Shown here in pieces: positions 1 to 15,200 of a stretch of 64,000 nt of DNA. Both the position numbers and the translations under genes were made by a program. Every line of letters starts with the position of its first letter. Positions within the stretch are counted from its first letter, which is position 1. Below the pieces are notes generated by a model. The model was not told where the DNA came from and did no database searches. It saw only the letters and a program-made list of their open reading frames with translations. This stretch comes from Strigamia acuminata (lineage: Eukaryota; Arthropoda; Chilopoda; Geophilomorpha; Linotaeniidae). The stretch lies in assembly GCA_949358305.1 (NCBI GenBank), contig OX442317.1:4220186-4284185 (forward strand). The letters are read 5' to 3'.

Positions 1-4199
<4,199 letters not shown>

Positions 4200-5020
4200 C
4201 GCGAAATTTGAATTTATCGAGTGAAGGAAAATCAAAAGACTTGAAATTTTTAAGTATTTTGTCCGTTTTTTAATTTCTAAGTAGAAACGCTTGTGTTTTA
4301 ATTTTGGATTTTTAATTCTTATCAAATGATTGTGTACATTTAATGTTACGATATGCAAAGAGTAATTACTTTTGTAATTTGCTGCAAAAACGTATTCAGG
4401 TATTTTACTATTATGATTATTATGTATTATTAAGTAATTATTATTATTAGGAGGCGACTGAATTGATTTTTATTATCATTTGTTTGGCTTTTTGGTCCAT
4501 AAGTATTGATGGTAGTGAGTTTTATCGTTATATTTCTTTTGTTTTTGATTTTTTAGTCACCTTGTAAATGTAAATATATAAAATGTTAGAAAAATTAGAA
4601 AATATATTAGAAGAGATGATATATTACATTTATTATTGCTATTATTATTACTTACACTTATTATTTTTAGATTTTAGTTGATTTTTCTTTGTTTTTTCTT
4701 ATTTTTTGGTATATTTTCTTATTTTTATTGGAGCTCGATGTGTTATTTGTGGTATGCGTGCTATATTTTAGCACTTAATTGTAGTACGTGTATGTTTAAA
4801 TGTGTGTGTGGATTTCTTAATGGATTTTCTCAATATTAGTCAGTTTTTAACTTTTTATTAATCTGAGAATTTAGTCATTTACTCATTTTTTTTTTCTTTT
4901 TTTTCTTTTTTTCGGCTTTTTTAATTTGAGTAAGAAAATATTTTGGTCATTATTCATAACCAAAGAGTAGAGGAATCACGGATAAATATTGTAATTACGT
5001 TATTAATATTATTAATTACC

Positions 5021-5056
<36 letters not shown>

Positions 5057-6846
5057 GTAGGATTTTATTTAGGATTTTTGTCGATTATGCATTAGCACAT
5101 GTATAGGAGCAAAAATGATTATTTTATTTTTCCTATTTTTCTTTTGTGCTGTTGTTGATGAATTTTTGACATATCTTTTCCAATTGCATTGGAACGTTAG
5201 TAATGTCAGGGTGAGTTAATGTTATTTGTACACCGTTTTCACTTTATTCCCGGATCCGCGCCTTGATTTTCTAGTGGCTTGGAATAAATAGACGGTCGAA
5301 TATTACGTCTTTGCGACGATTTTACGTATTTTGGTGCGATTTTTTTAATTTTTTTTTGATTAATTGGTAAAGAAATTGATCGTGAACCGGATCCATGAGA
5401 CGCCGTCTTATGTATATGGGTTAATTAATTAATTTAGGCTTATTGTAATAGTTTTTTAATTGTTTATTTTAAAAGTAGGGAATAGAAAATTATATTTTTG
5501 TGCGTTCGGTAGTTTTTGTCAAATATTATTTTGGTTTGATCGGAACATTGAAATTTAATTAATTAATTAATCTTAGTTTGTGGAATTTGGTTTAATACGA
5601 ATTTATTCTAATTATTATCCAACTAATTAAGTAAAACGCAATATTTTAAAATTGAATTTTTATCTTTAAAAAAAACAATTGTTGGTTTTTTTTTGTTCTT
5701 TTTCTTTTTAGTCAATAATTATCGTCTTGTCAAAATTTTGTACCGAATACTATATAGTAGCATTTTAAAATTGTCCATAATGGAAAATGTGATAGATTTT
5801 CATAAAATTCTTCTTATACAATTTAAACTTCTTTTTATTATCTCATTTCATTTGTCGAGTAGGAAGAGGAAAAATACACACAAGAAATGATCACAACACT
5901 TTACATCGCATGCCACTTAATTCCTATAATAATAGATATAAATAAATAAAAAAAAAAATAGGTTAACAGAATATTATAAATTTAATTGATAGTAAATTCT
6001 ATCTATACCTAATAAAATATCATTTTTCCGTCACACGGAAATTGGTCACGCGATTGAATCCGAAGAATGAGAAGAAAAAGATTCGAGTGTCAGTACAACT
6101 TGCGAAACAAGTTTGTTGTTATGGTCACACGTGTTTCTGGTCAAGTATTTTCAATAACGGGATAAGCAGGCCGAATTTGGAGCAGATTTAGGACTGTATG
6201 TAACATTTTACGTCTTTATCATTTATTTACTGTATCACGATTAATTTTTTAATAATTTTTGATGTTTTTTAATGATTTTTTAATGATTTTTTTAACGATT
6301 TTTAATGAGTAATTAGCGCGCGGGAGTGGATTTAAGAAAATTGCGGGTAAAAACATAAAAAAAATTAATAGTTCAAAATATTAATAATTAATAATTAGAA
6401 ATATATAAAATGAAAGAAAACAATGTTTTATTTTAATACATCCATTAAAATTTTGCAGGCGAGTGGAATCGTTGCATAATATTTAGATAATAATTGTATT
6501 TATTCTTTCTTAATTTCATGCGGCCAATCATCAATTCAGAAATGTTTTCATCAAACTTATCTCGAATGGCAATTTGAATAATCTAATTCAGCGATTAGAA
6601 TAAATAAATTTGTCATACCCGATTCAATGCGAAGTAAACAACATACGGGTACTGTACGTCGCTACTTATCCGAAGCCAGGTAGCTCATAAAAGAACGAGC
6701 ATCGAGTCCAAATACACGCTCCACATTTAAACTTGTTTAGTCGCTTCTTTCATCTGTCGTGTCTTCTATGAATTAAATTCGGCGGCAAATTTTAACGGTT
6801 TGAAGACATCGTTTTTTATTCTACTGGATTTCTACGCAATTTTATC
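4200..6846. other. HIPK 3' UTR and HIPK-Amt intergenic region
   Basis: 2.6 kb of AT-rich DNA with no open frame showing protein character. The first part is presumably a long HIPK 3' UTR, with several AATAAA-like signals (for example near 5283 and 5940); the true polyadenylation site cannot be chosen by eye. It contains an ATT microsatellite at about 5021-5056. The last few hundred bases are presumably the promoter and 5' UTR of the first ammonium transporter gene. I see no RNA gene here. Confidence 0.6.
5021..5056. repeat. (ATT)n microsatellite
   Basis: About eleven uninterrupted ATT/TTA trinucleotides in the downstream region of HIPK. Likely length-polymorphic, with no evident function. 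Confidence 0.9.
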
Positions 6847-9625
6847 ATGTCGTGTGAAAACTGCACGCTAGAAATATCGGATCTTAAAGCAAACTTGGAT
6901 TCATTTTTCCTTCTGACAAATGGCATTTTAATACTCCGTAAGTTTTGATTTGATTTACTTATTTATTTTCTTACCTAATAAGTGTATGTATATTTGGTTT
7001 ACTACTTTTTGGAATTTTTATGTAAGAATGATATTTTTTTGTTATTATGTTTTTAATGGGAGTAAATTAGGTGCAATTTTATGGCCTTGTATTTGGGTTC
7101 ACCAATTCAAAAGAAGATTTCAAGGAAATGAGTAATTCGAATGACTTGGTATTTTAAAAAAATGATAAATTACATGTCAAAAAGTAAAAAAATAAAAAAA
7201 TATATTTTTTTAAAATTATTATTGAACAAAAAATGTATTAAAAACAGTAGGTAGTCACGTTTATCCTTGAATAAATATAAACAAATCGCTCATTCTGAGT
7301 GTTTAATTAATAACAAGAAAACATTTTAATCGATAGCTTGTAAAACGTGATAAAAATAACGATTTATGTTTTCCTGATTTGCCAGTGATGCAGCCGGGTT
7401 TTGCCTTGTTAGAATGTGGAGCAGTTCGTAGTAAAAACGCAACAAATATCCTCATTAAAAATATGCTGGACGCCTGTAAGTAACCAGAATTTAAAAAAAA
7501 AAAAAAAAAAAAATTACTAAAATAATCTTTCAAATTGAAGTTTTTGCAGGAGTTGCATTCTGGTTAGTCGGTTATGCATTTGCATTTGGTAAGGGGAATT
7601 TTTTCCTCGGCACTCAATATTTCGCCACATATCAACTCCCAGAAATTGATTTCGCGCACTTTTTTTTCCAGTATGGTAAATACTTTAATTCATGTTATTT
7701 CAACTTCCGTTTCCATTCTATAATTTGCCTTTTTATTTTATTTTTTTAGTTTTTGCTGCTACGGCATCCACAATAGTCTCGGGTTCAATGGCTGAACGTT
7801 GTGATGCAATTGCGTATTTCGTGTATAGCACTGTCATTACGGGTACATAATAAATGTTGCCGTTATACGTACGGAAATTGAATTTAATACAATTTAATCT
7901 ACGCCAAGTTCAGAAGCACTCGATAATAGTTTTCTTTACTAACGTCTTTACTAACGATTATCCTTGAGGGAAATTATTTTATTCCGTGTTCGTGATCTTT
8001 TTTGTGGGCAGGGTTGGTGAGTTTGGTGACCCTCAACCGGTTCGCTGCTTTGGGTTCATACAAACACGCAGTCGTTAATTTTTAAATCTGTTTTATTATT
8101 ATATTTAGCACTAATATCATTGTTATTGTATTACAAAATCATAAAATGGTGAGATTTTATTTTTGTTAATTTCTTTTTATATCTTCCTTGTTTCGAAAGG
8201 TTTCATTTATCCCGTCATCGTCCATTGGTCATGGGCCGAAGAAGGATGGCTGCATATGGGCGATGGAACGACCAATTATCATGTGGGTTGTCAATTGTCA
8301 TTGTCAATGCAGACTGTGCTTTGCTGCATAACTCTGCCCCTGAATGCTTCGCCGTGATACTTCTCGAATGTAATGCAAATGTTTTATTTTAGGATTTTGC
8401 TGGAAGTGGTGTGGTGCATCTAACAGGCGGTACGTGCGCTTTAATTGGAGCCATATTTCTAGGACCTCGTATTGGCCAGTTCAGTCTAAATAAGAACGGC
8501 ATTAGAGGACATTCTATACCAGTAAGACGTGTTGAAAAACACAATTACCAACAAATTAATGTAAAAATTTTTTTTTTTTTTTTCAGTTATCTATTACTGG
8601 CGGCATGATTTTACTCGTGGGTTTTCTTGCATTTAATGGCGGTTCACAAGGCAGCATCACCAAACCAGGAGATGGCATTATCATTGCCAGAGCTGTTTGC
8701 AATACCACAATAAGCGGCTGTTTCGGTGGGCTTATGACGCTCATGTTGGTTCGTGTTGGTGTTCTGGGTCCCCCCAAAGTCCTCAGTGCAATTCACGCAA
8801 TGAATGGAGCCTTAACTGGAATGGTAGTCAAATAAATAGTTTTTTTTACATTATTTTAAGTGACAACTTGACGGTTTAGGTTGCCATTTGTGCTGGTGTT
8901 GATGTAGTGAGGCTGTGGAGCGCTGCAATAATCGGTGCAGTGTCTGGCATTTTCTATCTGACCACGCACGTTCTAGTGGTCAAAGCGAAGATCGACGACC
9001 CCTTGGACGCCGTTGCCGTTCATTTGGGTGGCGGGATTTGGGGTATTTTGGCGTCGCCGATTTTTCGACACGAAGACGGTATTTTAATGAGCTGGAACAA
9101 AAATTCGGGTTATGTAAGCAAGTTTTTCTATTTTATTTTTTATTTTTATTAGATTGGTAACGATTATTTTCCTATTTTCGTAGTATATGTTGTGGAGTTT
9201 AATTGGTTTGACAGCCATTTGTACATGGAGCGCCGTACTGTCCGCCATTATGTTTGGATTATTGAAGAAATTTAATTTATTAAGAGTGTCGGCTGAAATT
9301 GAATCTAAAGGTCTGGATTTAGCCAAGCATAATGAGCCTGCTTATCCAGCGGAAAGTTGGTTTGAAGAACAGTATCAGGATTTTGCCAGCAAAGGAAGAA
9401 AAAGATCAAGTAAGAATGGCGGCCATGATGAGAATGAATGATCAACATTTGTGTTTTGCAGTAACGCCTTACGATATATCCAACTTGCCACCATTCATGC
9501 GCGCTGCAAAAAAGAGTCTGGACAGTATTTATGAAGAGGGTATGAATATGTCTACGCTTGGAATAGGAAATGAAGCATTTATGGGCGACGGAACGAAAAG
9601 CGATAAAGATTCCACCAATTTTTAA
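6847..9625 (+). CDS. Amt: Ammonium transporter, Amt family (copy 1)
   Basis: Ten exons: 6847-6937, 7386-7475, 7541-7675, 7750-7842, 8200-8282, 8393-8521, 8587-8823, 8880-9113, 9184-9409, 9462-9625; 493 residues, normal for Amt. A membrane channel-transporter moving NH4+/NH3, with about 11 membrane helices. Signatures: [11 protein letters not shown] after the first helix; [16 protein letters not shown]; the [13 protein letters not shown] helix; DFAGSGVVHLTGG, holding the substrate-site Asp and the first pore His; and AVAVHLGGGIWG with the second pore His. The cytoplasmic tail ([23 protein letters not shown]) is near-identical in copy 2. The start is the first ATG of a frame matching copy 2's N-terminus (Cys-rich CENCTLEIS against CKNCTVEEE). 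At exon 3 the strong-looking acceptor tttttgcag at 7541-7549 cannot be used, because it would create a TGA. The real acceptor is nine bases upstream, giving DAFFAGVAFW. The next gene starts 240 bp downstream. Confidence 0.96.
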
Positions 9626-9865
9626 ATCATTAATTGTCTGAAAAATGAAAATACATTTTTTAAAAATTAATCTTTTATTGTAATTGTCAAAATTAAAGAA
9701 AAATGTCACGTTTTATTTCCAAAATTAACTTTTTAAGGCAGTTAACACCAGATGGCACTCATTGTTTAATGGCCGACAACAAAGATAATGTAATAAGCCC
9801 TAAAAACAGCATCTGGGCAATTATTTTCTTTTATATTTACAATTTTATATTTATATACATTTGTG

Positions 9866-12010
9866 ATGCCTCGGTGCAAAAATTGCACCGTAGAAGAAGA
9901 GCTTGAATACCTTAAAGACAATTTAGACGCGTTTTTTCTCGTGATCAACGGAATGATTGTACTACGTAGGTGCAAAAATTGACAGAAAAACTTCGAAAAA
10001 CCGATCTAAATATCCACATTTTTTCTAGTGATGCAGCCGGGTTTCGCTTTGCTCGAGTGCGGGTCAGTGCGCAGCAAAAATGCCACCAATATAATCCTCA
10101 AAAACATGTTAGATGCGTGTAAGTAAACAAATAAACAAACCAAAGCCTAATAAACAAAGTTACGAATAATTAGGCGTTAGTTTTTGCAGCAATGGCTTTT
10201 TGGTTGGTAGGATACGCTTTTGCATTTGGAAAAGGAAATTTTTTCCTAGGATACCAATATTTCGCGGCTCACGATCTCCCAGATAAATGTCTACACCTTT
10301 GGTTCTACCAATACGGTATAACGTCACTCAAATATTTCTTATTTCATATTTACTTTCATATTTACGTTTGATTTTTCTAGTTTTTGCTGCAACAGCCTCC
10401 ACCATCGTATCGGGCTCAATGGCCGAACGTTGCGACACGACGGCATATTTTGTTTACAGCACAGTTATCACAGGTATTTTCGTTTTTCCACGCAAATCGA
10501 CCTACAATTTTAAGTATTTCCGCATAAAACGAAGGATTTTTATACCCGATTATCGTTCACTGGGCTTGGACGCCGGAAGGATGGCTAAAAGTCGGAGACG
10601 GACAATACAATTTCCACGTACGACAAACAGAAACTCAAACTCCAAACTCGTAAATGACAATTTTAATCGGCACAGGACTTCGGCGGAAGCGGTGTCGTCC
10701 ATTTGTGTGGCGGCACGTGCGCCTTGGTCGGCGCCATGTGGCTGGGCCCACGGTTCGGTCGATTCGGCGACCCGGTGCACCCGGTGGAGCATTTCCGAGG
10801 CCATTCCGTGCCCGTAAGAAAACCTAACACGTTTACCCACGTTTACACAACTAAAACAAACGTTTTCTAGTTATCCATCACTGGCGGCATGATCCTATTG
10901 GTCGGTTTTCTCGCCTTCAACGGCGCCTCGCAAGAACGCATGAGTCGTCCGGGCGATGGCATGAGATACGCCGCCGTCGTGTGTAACGCCACCTTAAGCG
11001 CGTGTTTCGGCGGTTTAGTCACGCTTTTTCTAGTGCGCATGGGTATTCTGGGTGAACCGAAAGTGTTCAGCGTGCTTCATTCAATGAATGGGGCCTTGTG
11101 CGGCATGGTAATGGTGTGAAATTGAAGCCCGGGCGTTTATTTAGTGGTATTTCGTTGCAGGTCGCAGTTGGTGCTGGTGTTGATTTGTTTCAAATGTGGA
11201 GCGCCGCAATCACGGGCGCGCTTGCGAGTTTTTGGTACTTGTATTCGTACGTGCTTGTGATTAAGGCGAAAATTGACGACCCCATGGCGGCTTCGGCCGT
11301 ACACATGAGCGGGGGGATCTGGGGGTTGTTGGCGTGTCCGATATTCAGAGCGAAGGATGGAATTTTGACTAGTTGGAATAAAGCGGCGTGCTTCGTAAAA
11401 CTGATTGAGTCGAAAGGCGGGGAAGAAATAATGTTTTTTGGTTTTTTTTTTAGAATTTATTGTGGAATATAATTGGATGTCTAGCGATTATTTCGTGGAG
11501 CGCCGTTTTGTCCGCGATCATGTTTGGAAGTCTGAAGAAGATGAAACTTTTACGAGTTTCGGCTGAAATTGAGATGAAAGGATTGGACTTGGCGAAACAT
11601 AATGAGCCGGCTTATCCAGCCGAAAGTTGGTTTGAGGAACAGTATGAAGAATGGGCCGTTAAAAGGAAACAAAGTAAAGGTTAGAATTCAATTTTCGAAT
11701 ATTTTGATTTTATTTAAACAAATTTCTACGAAAATGTCAAAATTTAAATTTTTTAAAATTTTGTATTTTTTCCTGCACGAGGTCCTCGTTTGCTCGGGGT
11801 TTTTACGCCTGAATACTTGTTGTTTACTGTCATGTTTACACAGGCACGCAAGTCGAAAAAAAGTATAATTTGCCACCTCATATGGGCAGTTCCATAACGA
11901 TTAGTTTGGAGTCGTTATCGGAAACGGAAACCAATACAACGGAAACCAATATAGATTCCAGAACACCTGAACGGCAAGCAAGTATAAGAAAACGTCACGA
12001 TAACTCTTAA
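9866..12010 (+). CDS. Amt: Ammonium transporter, Amt family (copy 2)
   Basis: Ten exons: 9866-9965, 10029-10118, 10181-10315, 10381-10473, 10535-10617, 10676-10813, 10871-11107, 11161-11394, 11454-11679, 11844-12010; 500 residues. It has the same intron positions and phases as copy 1. Eight of the ten exons have the same length; the first is longer and the sixth is nine bases longer, so this is a tandem duplication that kept the gene structure. Amt hallmarks are intact: [26 protein letters not shown], the [13 protein letters not shown] helix, [13 protein letters not shown] (Asp plus first pore His), [11 protein letters not shown] (second pore His). The last exon is diverged and Ser/Thr/Glu-rich, so the cytoplasmic tails probably differ in regulation. 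Coding GC is visibly higher than in copy 1. Membrane role as for copy 1. At exon 3, both the 10181 acceptor and one at 10190 would stay in frame. Confidence 0.96.
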
Positions 12011-12267
12011 ACTCGATTCTATTGTTAATTCAATGGATATTTATTTCACATATTTTTTAAAAAACTTATTTCTATTTTTACAATGTTTTTAAACATGTAA
12101 TTTACAATATTTTTCAAATAAAAATGCATTTTATCGCATGACTTCCCACGCATTGTTTTTGCAACAATACAACGTGCAAGAACGACCTTAAAATCAAACA
12201 GCGCCATCTGCGAGCAAACAAGTTTAAAAAGCGATGTACATTTATAAAGAAATAGGACTATCAACCG

Positions 12268-15200
12268 ATGTTGAACAAAGTAGACGAACTGGATAGTTCC
12301 TCACCGATTTACGTAGGCAACGTTTCAATTCCATTCAAATCAAAGCGCTATTCATTCACTAATCCGAGTAAACGTTCCATAAGTAAGAAAACGTAAACTT
12401 GGCCGCATCTCCCGCGTAAAATTGCTCATTCCAGGCACACCCGGCCGCCAGGAATGAATTTCCGAGACGCAGCTTCTCGAGGAAAATCACCACGATCATT
12501 ATTATCGCCTAGTCCAGTAAGAAACACCACGCCAGTTCCTCCCGGCCGACCGCTGCCCGTCCAAAGACTCTCAGTACCGTCCTCGCTCGTGCAGTCAACT
12601 GCCAAGTCATCTGAAAGTAATTGCCGCAAATAAAAACGCAGAGAATTCGAATTAAATGTTGCGTTTTATTAAAAGGGTCGCCGAAAACGACCAAAGCCTC
12701 CCAGAAGGTGGAAGTAACCAAAGCGTCATCCATCCGCACCCCCATAAGAACAAAACCCGAAGTTGGGGGCCCCATAAAAGTCGACATGACGTCGGTGCTG
12801 CGAAACCGGCAAAAGAACTCGAAATCGCCGACAACTTCCGGAACAACCGCCGGAACGTCCTCGTCCCACCTCCCCTTTTCAGGGACCGACAAATCGGGCA
12901 AAGCCGAGGACAAGAAAATGTCAATAAAATCAGTTCCGCTAAAAAAGACGCTTGACAGACCTTTCTTTCTAGTCAGGCGCGAAAACAATGTCGCACCTCC
13001 GACCATGACACCCACAACCACACCCACAACATCGACACAATCAGTGGTTGAAAGGGACTCGTCGCCGCCAACCTCGCCCGACATGTCCCCGAACGTGTCC
13101 TCACTCGGGTCGCCCAGAAATTCGGCCTCGCCGCCCGCGTCCATGTCGGCGATGAAAGAGTCGTCCAGTAAAGGAAAGAAGACGAAGCCCAAAGCACCCG
13201 AGACGTGGGACGATCCAAACGGTTTTGGATCGCGTTCCGAAGAAGTTGCTAAAAGACCTTCTTTCGATCGGTCGGGATCGCAAACGCTGAGTAATCCCAC
13301 GACTTCTTTGCCCAAAGAGAGCTGGTCAAACTCGACCAAAGTGCCCAAGTTTCCGGATTCGCAGGACGAGGAGACGTTGAGCGCGAGCGGCGGGCTAGTC
13401 CGGCGGCTGCCGAAGAAAGACGGATCCAGGAGATTTCGAGACGCGGGGGTGGCGTCCAGCAAAGAGTTGGCCGAGGCGTTGTCGGTCAAGAATGCCGTGC
13501 ATCAGCACGGGCGGTCCAGTTTCAGCGAGACGTCGAGCACCAGCAGCACCGATTGCGTGCTGTCGTCCACCGAGCATTTGAAGGGTTCCGAAGACCGCAA
13601 GTTGAAGTTGCCCGGCAAGTGGATGCTTCACGATTCGCCACCCCACTCCAAACACCGCGTCCGGAAAGCGCGGTCGCCGGACGAGGAAGGCAACGAGAAA
13701 ATGTTTTTGGGACTCAAGAAAAAACTCACGGAGCAGTCTCGTGATTTGGACGAGGACAGTCAGCAGCCGTCGGTGGAACTCGAACACGACGACGAGATGG
13801 AGGTCGCAATTTCATTGAGTAAGACGAAGAGTATTTCGGACTCGCACCATGTTCACACTTGAACCACTTATCTACATAACTACCTAACTTATAGAAACTC
13901 TTGTGTTCACACTTATTCTAGTTTTCTAGAACTCAGAACAAATTGGCGACTTGTAGAAGGGACTTCTACGAACTTGACGTCGCAACTCTAAGTCCCACCC
14001 CCATTCTGTCACGTGATTATTCTTGGGGAAATTCAAAATAAAAGATGGATGCAAATCCAACTTTTAAGGCTACTTTCGGCATTAAAATAAAGTAGCTTTA
14101 AATGCTTGAAAAAATTTATACAATACATCAAAAGATTGAGAATGAAACAAGTACATGTTTATACCTCTAACGGTTCTTGAAATACGAGCATAAATGCGTT
14201 TCGGTTGTTTCGATAGAGTTAGACGAGATGGTGAACTTTTGTTTAGGTCCCAAAATGATCAACTTTTAATGCGAAAAACAAATTTAAAAAATACGTCGGT
14301 TTAATAAACTGGCATGTCTTTCTTTTAAAACAAAGTAGAAGTTTCTATCTTTAATGGTTCATTATCTACAAGTAGAAATGCAAACCCCCTACCTTTCAGT
14401 GGACAACATTTTGCCAGACTCAAATACCACTTTTTGTAGAGATGCATTAGTTACTCCTAGTCAAAAACGTCACTGTCTTCTACAAAACTGTGAATAGTCT
14501 TAAAATAGATCATTCAAACTTGTAGAAATTAGACTTTCTAAAAGTCGCAAGTTCTACAAAAGTGGTTCAAGTGTGAACCAGGCATCAGTCCGAACGAACA
14601 ATGATTTATTCGCCAATTTATTTTCACCAGGCGGCGAGAGTTTCAGCTTTCCGCAACTGGAACTGGACTCGGATTCAAACGAGCTGGGCGCCAACGGAAG
14701 CAAGCACAACGAGGGCTTGAACCCGGTGTTGATCGACACCGTGTTCAAAGAACAAACGCACCAGTTGCAGCAGCAGTTGGAGGAACAGCGGCAGCTGAGA
14801 CTCCAGTTGGAGAAGCAGCAACACATCCAAATGCAACTCCACAAGCAGCAGCAGGAGTTGCAAAGACAACTGTTGCGAATGCAGCAAACATCGGGCGCCA
14901 ACATCCGATTGGAGGGCGTCAAAAGTCCCCCGACCGAAATTCCCACCACCGTGCGAACGAACAAGCCTTTGTTGTCGACGCAATCGAGTGCATCGCAGGC
15001 GTCGTCGGCCGAGAGATTCAAACCTCCCGAGTTGGAAAAATCGGGCTCTCTAATACAGGCTGCCGGGAAAAAATTCGAGAGATTATTGACCACCGAAGAA
15101 AGGTCGCCATCGGAGACGAGTGCTTCTTCCAGCGTGTACAGCGGAAACAAAGGCGACGTCAAAGGTAAGACACCAAACGATAGGCGCAAACGAGACGGGG

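Noticed and set aside
12435-12451. Nearer splice acceptor (attccag at 12434) for gene 3 exon 2
   Set aside because: Use of it produces a stop after seven codons; the AG at 12450-12451 keeps the frame open through the exon.
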